The notes below the pieces were generated by a model, which was given only the letters and a program-made list of their open reading frames with translations, did no database searches and was not told the DNA's origin. The position numbers and the translations under genes are program-made. From contig JALVZS010000045.1 of assembly GCA_027022065.1 (NCBI GenBank), positions 2,973 through 12,765 on the forward strand: DNA of 9,793 nt, given 5' to 3'. The stretch's first letter is position 1; each line of letters starts with the position of its first letter. Of the stretch, positions 7,746 to 9,793 are shown piece after piece. Source of the DNA: a bacterium (GTDB taxonomy: Bacteria; Thermosulfidibacterota; Thermosulfidibacteria; Thermosulfidibacterales; Thermosulfidibacteraceae).

Positions 7746-7766
7746 CCTAACCTCCTTTGAGGTTGG
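7746..7766 (-). promoter_or_regulatory. rpmH leader hairpin containing its ribosome binding site
   Basis: The leader just before the rpmH ATG reads CCAACCTC, AAAG, GAGGTTAGG. AACCTC and GAGGTT are perfect inverted arms around a 4-base loop. Two more C-G pairs can form if one A is bulged. The GAGGTT arm forms part of the Shine-Dalgarno GGAGG, so folding would hide it. Pairing is seen directly; a regulatory effect is inference, and at high growth temperature so short a stem may open readily. Confidence 0.5.
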
Positions 7767-7775
7767 TGGCTCCTT

Positions 7776-7804
7776 AAATTAGAGCAAGAGAAAAGGCATG
7801 TCAA
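7776..7804 (-). promoter_or_regulatory. Sigma-70 type promoter for the rpmH operon
   Basis: On the minus strand the sequence is TTGACA (7804-7799), 17 bases, then TAATTT (7781-7776). The -35 box is perfect consensus, the spacing is ideal, and the -10 box matches TATAAT at four of six positions. Transcription would start near 7770-7767 and leave a leader of only about 22-25 bases. The -35 box directly follows the TGA of the GNAT gene. There is no room for a terminator, so readthrough from the upstream genes may add to expression. Confidence 0.75.
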
Positions 7805-8296
7805 TCAGAGGGGTCTTTCCATGCGCACCCAGATTCCCTTTCTATAGATTTCCCCATATCCAAGCTTTTCGTAAAGCTTTTGGGCGTGGTAGTTGTGCTC
7901 TCCAACCCAAAGCCCGCTTATCTTCAGCCCTTTGCTTCTGAAGTAGTCCAAAGCCTTATTTATTAACATCTTAGCTATTCCCTTTCCCCTTGCCTCCGGA
8001 TCTACCACAAGCTCGTGTATCTCTCCCACCTTTCTGCCTCTGCTTATCCAACCGGCATCCACTGCTATAAAGCCCACTATATTTCCCGTTTCATCCCTTG
8101 CTATAAAGAAGCCATTAGGATCGTGCCTAAAGAGCCATCTAAGGTATCTTCTAACGGAGCTCGGTTCGTTATACGCGTATTCCTCAAGGCTTTTGTATGA
8201 TTTAAGGTAGAGCTTTTCCAAGGTGGGGATGAGAGGCTCTATATCTTCAATTCTTTCAATGCTGATACCTACTTTGGTCTTTTCCTGAGTAGTCAT
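7805..8296 (-). CDS. GNAT family N-acetyltransferase, substrate unknown
   Basis: The 163-residue protein is a single GNAT domain that would transfer an acetyl group from acetyl-CoA to an amine. Strand beta4 and motif A read EIHELVVDPEARGKGIAKMLI (residues 92 onward), with the pyrophosphate-binding R-G-K-G-I-A turn at about 103-108. Motif B is seen in LWVGEHNYHAQKLYEKLGYGEI (from 129), with the usual Asn and Tyr. An N-terminal helical part (about 20-60) would shape the acceptor site and shows no family signature I can name. It overlaps the RACo-like gene by ATGA, with AAGGG about nine bases upstream, so co-translation is likely. A protein or small-molecule target is equally possible. The stop codon abuts the rpmH promoter. 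Confidence 0.88.
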   Translation of the reverse strand: MTTQEKTKVGISIERIEDIEPLIPTLEKLYLKSYKSLEEYAYNEPSSVRRYLRWLFRHDPNGFFIARDETGNIVGFIAVDAGWISRGRKVGEIHELVVDPEARGKGIAKMLINKALDYFRSKGLKISGLWVGEHNYHAQKLYEKLGYGEIYRKGIWVRMERPL

Positions 8297-9714
8297 AGCT
8301 TCATCCCTTCAAGGTAGGCTTCTTGAAACCCATCTTCTTCTGCTAATTGTAAAACTTCGGCCTTCTTTTTCAAGCTCAGCATGGTTTCCTTCACATTTTT
8401 GGAGGATACATAGCACTTTGCTCCCCAAAGGGACACATTTCCCATATACTCAATAGGTGCTTTTATGTCCTCTGGTATAAATTTTAGATCCCTCAGCCAG
8501 GCCTTTTTGAGTGCACCTCCGAAGTTTCCTGCAAGATAAATCCTTTTTATCTCTTCTCCTTTCAGTTGTGCTTTCCTTAAAAGCATCTTACAGCCTGCGT
8601 AAACCGCTGCCTTTGCCAACTGAAGCGCTCTGATGTCCTCCTGGTATATCTTAACCCTTCCCAGGGAAAATCCGTCGGGGAAGAGGAGTTGCCCGTCCTC
8701 TGTTATAAATCCCCTCTGCTTCAGAGCATACACAGCAGAGATCAGGCCAGAGCCACATATACCTATCTCAGGCTTTCCTCCGATGGTTTTGTAGTTTAGC
8801 TCCTCATCTACCTCATATATGGCTCCTTCCTGGGCAAAGGTGCCTTCCCTTATCCCAAATCCCTCAAAGGCTGGCCCTGCGGGAAGGCTTGTGCCTAAAA
8901 TCCTTCCTTCCGCTATCAGGAACATCTCTGTATTGGTGCCTATGTCCATTGCGATAACGGGCAGTTCTTCTGATACAAGATGTGCAGCGGTTAACAGACA
9001 CAGAGCATCTGCTCCCAGAAAGCCCTTAATTTCTGGAAGCAGTATAAGCTTTGCATTTTTTATGTTAATGCTCCTTTCCTCAGAATGTTTCTTAACAAAG
9101 GGGTACCTGCTCAGCCCATCTAGCTCTTCATCTGCCAAAATCCCCAGCATCACGGGGTTTCCCGCTACTCCAAATGCGGATTCATCAGCTCCTGCTTCTT
9201 CTAAAACCTTTTCAATGGCTTCTGTTAGTATCTCTTTCATCGCCCTTCTTGTTTCTGGATCCAGGGCGTGCTGCAGCCTGCTTATGATATCCACTCCCCA
9301 GACAACCTGTGGATTCCAAAAGTTCAAACACTTTCCTTGAACATCTATGAAAATAGTTGAGGTGCCTACATCTATGCCGTTTCCCTTGCATTCCATTAGC
9401 TTGGGATAAGCTGTTGGGGTGCATTCAGAGGCCTTTGGCAAAAAGGCCACAATCTCACAATCTTCCTCTAGAGTGCACTGGCACGCAAGCCTTATTCCTT
9501 CCTCTATCTCCTTCTTAGACAGGAGTTTTCTTTCAATTTCTTGGGCAGGAGGGGCTCCTCTTTTAAATCTTATGCGGCAGCCACCGCATATGCCCTTTCC
9601 CCCGCACGGAAGAGGTATTGCGAGATGCTCTTTCTTTATAACTTTCAAAAGGCTCTGTCCTCTTCTTGTCCTGAAGGATGCTCCGGATGGTAGGATCTTA
9701 ACGGTGATTTCCAT
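8293..9714 (-). CDS. RACo-like ferredoxin/ASKHA protein (DUF4445)
   Basis: The family uses ATP to return inactive Co(II) corrinoid proteins to Co(I). Residues 1-95 form a plant-type 2Fe-2S domain with ligands C37, C43, C46 and C78 (C-x5-C-x2-C-x31-C). The ASKHA ATPase follows almost at once: GNGIDVGTSTIFI (phosphate loop, from 111), NPQVVWGVDIISR (134), AMDIGTNTEMFL (255), AGPAFEGFGIREG (279), GICGSGLISAV (318) and IYLAGNFG (392). All core motifs are present. At 473 residues it is shorter than RACo of about 630, because there is little room for the linker and middle domains between the two parts. The ATG shares one base with the rho stop (TAATG). No corrinoid protein or methyltransferase lies nearby. 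A plausible partner is a cobalamin-dependent methionine synthase or a CO2-fixation corrinoid protein elsewhere, but this is inference. Confidence 0.88.
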   Translation of the reverse strand: MEITVKILPSGASFRTRRGQSLLKVIKKEHLAIPLPCGGKGICGGCRIRFKRGAPPAQEIERKLLSKKEIEEGIRLACQCTLEEDCEIVAFLPKASECTPTAYPKLMECKGNGIDVGTSTIFIDVQGKCLNFWNPQVVWGVDIISRLQHALDPETRRAMKEILTEAIEKVLEEAGADESAFGVAGNPVMLGILADEELDGLSRYPFVKKHSEERSINIKNAKLILLPEIKGFLGADALCLLTAAHLVSEELPVIAMDIGTNTEMFLIAEGRILGTSLPAGPAFEGFGIREGTFAQEGAIYEVDEELNYKTIGGKPEIGICGSGLISAVYALKQRGFITEDGQLLFPDGFSLGRVKIYQEDIRALQLAKAAVYAGCKMLLRKAQLKGEEIKRIYLAGNFGGALKKAWLRDLKFIPEDIKAPIEYMGNVSLWGAKCYVSSKNVKETMLSLKKKAEVLQLAEEDGFQEAYLEGMKL

Positions 9715-9793
9715 TAGCTGCTCATGGATTCAAGGAACTCTCTATTGCTTTTGGTGTTTCTCATCTTGCTAAGGAGGAATTCCATGGCCTCAA
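9714..9793 (-). CDS. rho: Transcription termination factor Rho, C-terminal end only
   Basis: Only the last 25 residues are in the window: EAMEFLLSKMRNTKSNREFL followed by ESMSS and a TAA. The EAMEFLL.KM..TK.N.EFL pattern is the well-conserved C-terminal end of the hexameric RNA helicase Rho, which ends many transcripts. Most of the gene lies to the right, outside the window. Its stop overlaps the start of the RACo-like gene by one base (TAATG), so the two are probably in one transcript. Length is short, but the match to the family end is specific. Confidence 0.88.
   Translation of the reverse strand, partial: EAMEFLLSKMRNTKSNREFLESMSS

Noticed and set aside
8819-9340. Plus-strand open frame of 173 codons
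   Set aside because: It is antisense to the RACo-like gene, which carries all its family motifs here.

Overview
All genes in this window lie on the minus strand. They form one tightly packed block with no stretch over 60 bases free of coding sequence. In transcription order (right to left) they are: the last 25 codons of rho, a RACo-like ferredoxin/ASKHA protein, a GNAT acetyltransferase, a promoter, rpmH (L34), rnpA, yidD, yidC, mnmE, radC, a family 9 (WaaF-type) glycosyltransferase, and a large AsmA-like protein that runs off the left edge.

The organism is a diderm (Gram-negative type) bacterium. It has a YidC with a periplasmic domain, a heptosyltransferase-like enzyme and an AsmA-family envelope protein. 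Heavy use of AGA/AGG and ATA codons, purine-rich coding strands, Lys/Glu/Ile/Val-rich proteins and extreme gene compaction suggest a thermophile. The species cannot be named from this alone. A bacterial rnpA argues against the Aquifex aeolicus lineage, which uses HARP instead of classical RNase P.

Region 9793-7805 is a likely translationally coupled set (rho, RACo-like, GNAT), joined by a TAATG junction and an ATGA junction. No corrinoid protein or methyltransferase is seen beside the RACo-like activator, so its partner must be elsewhere. Region 7804-7746 is the only real intergenic gap. It holds a near-consensus sigma-70 promoter whose -35 box touches the GNAT stop codon, and a very short leader in which the rpmH ribosome binding site can fold into a hairpin.

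Region 7745-1 is a long chain. It opens with the conserved rpmH-rnpA-yidD-yidC-mnmE cluster (ribosome, tRNA 5' processing, membrane protein insertion, tRNA wobble modification). It continues without a gap into radC, the glycosyltransferase and the AsmA-like gene (outer envelope building). The jag/khpB gene often found between yidC and mnmE is absent. No tRNA, rRNA, CRISPR, mobile element or clear intrinsic terminator was seen.

The window is mostly well-known housekeeping content. The parts most worth a second look are the compact orphan RACo-like gene, the rpmH leader hairpin, and the run of TAATG junctions without a visible Shine-Dalgarno.
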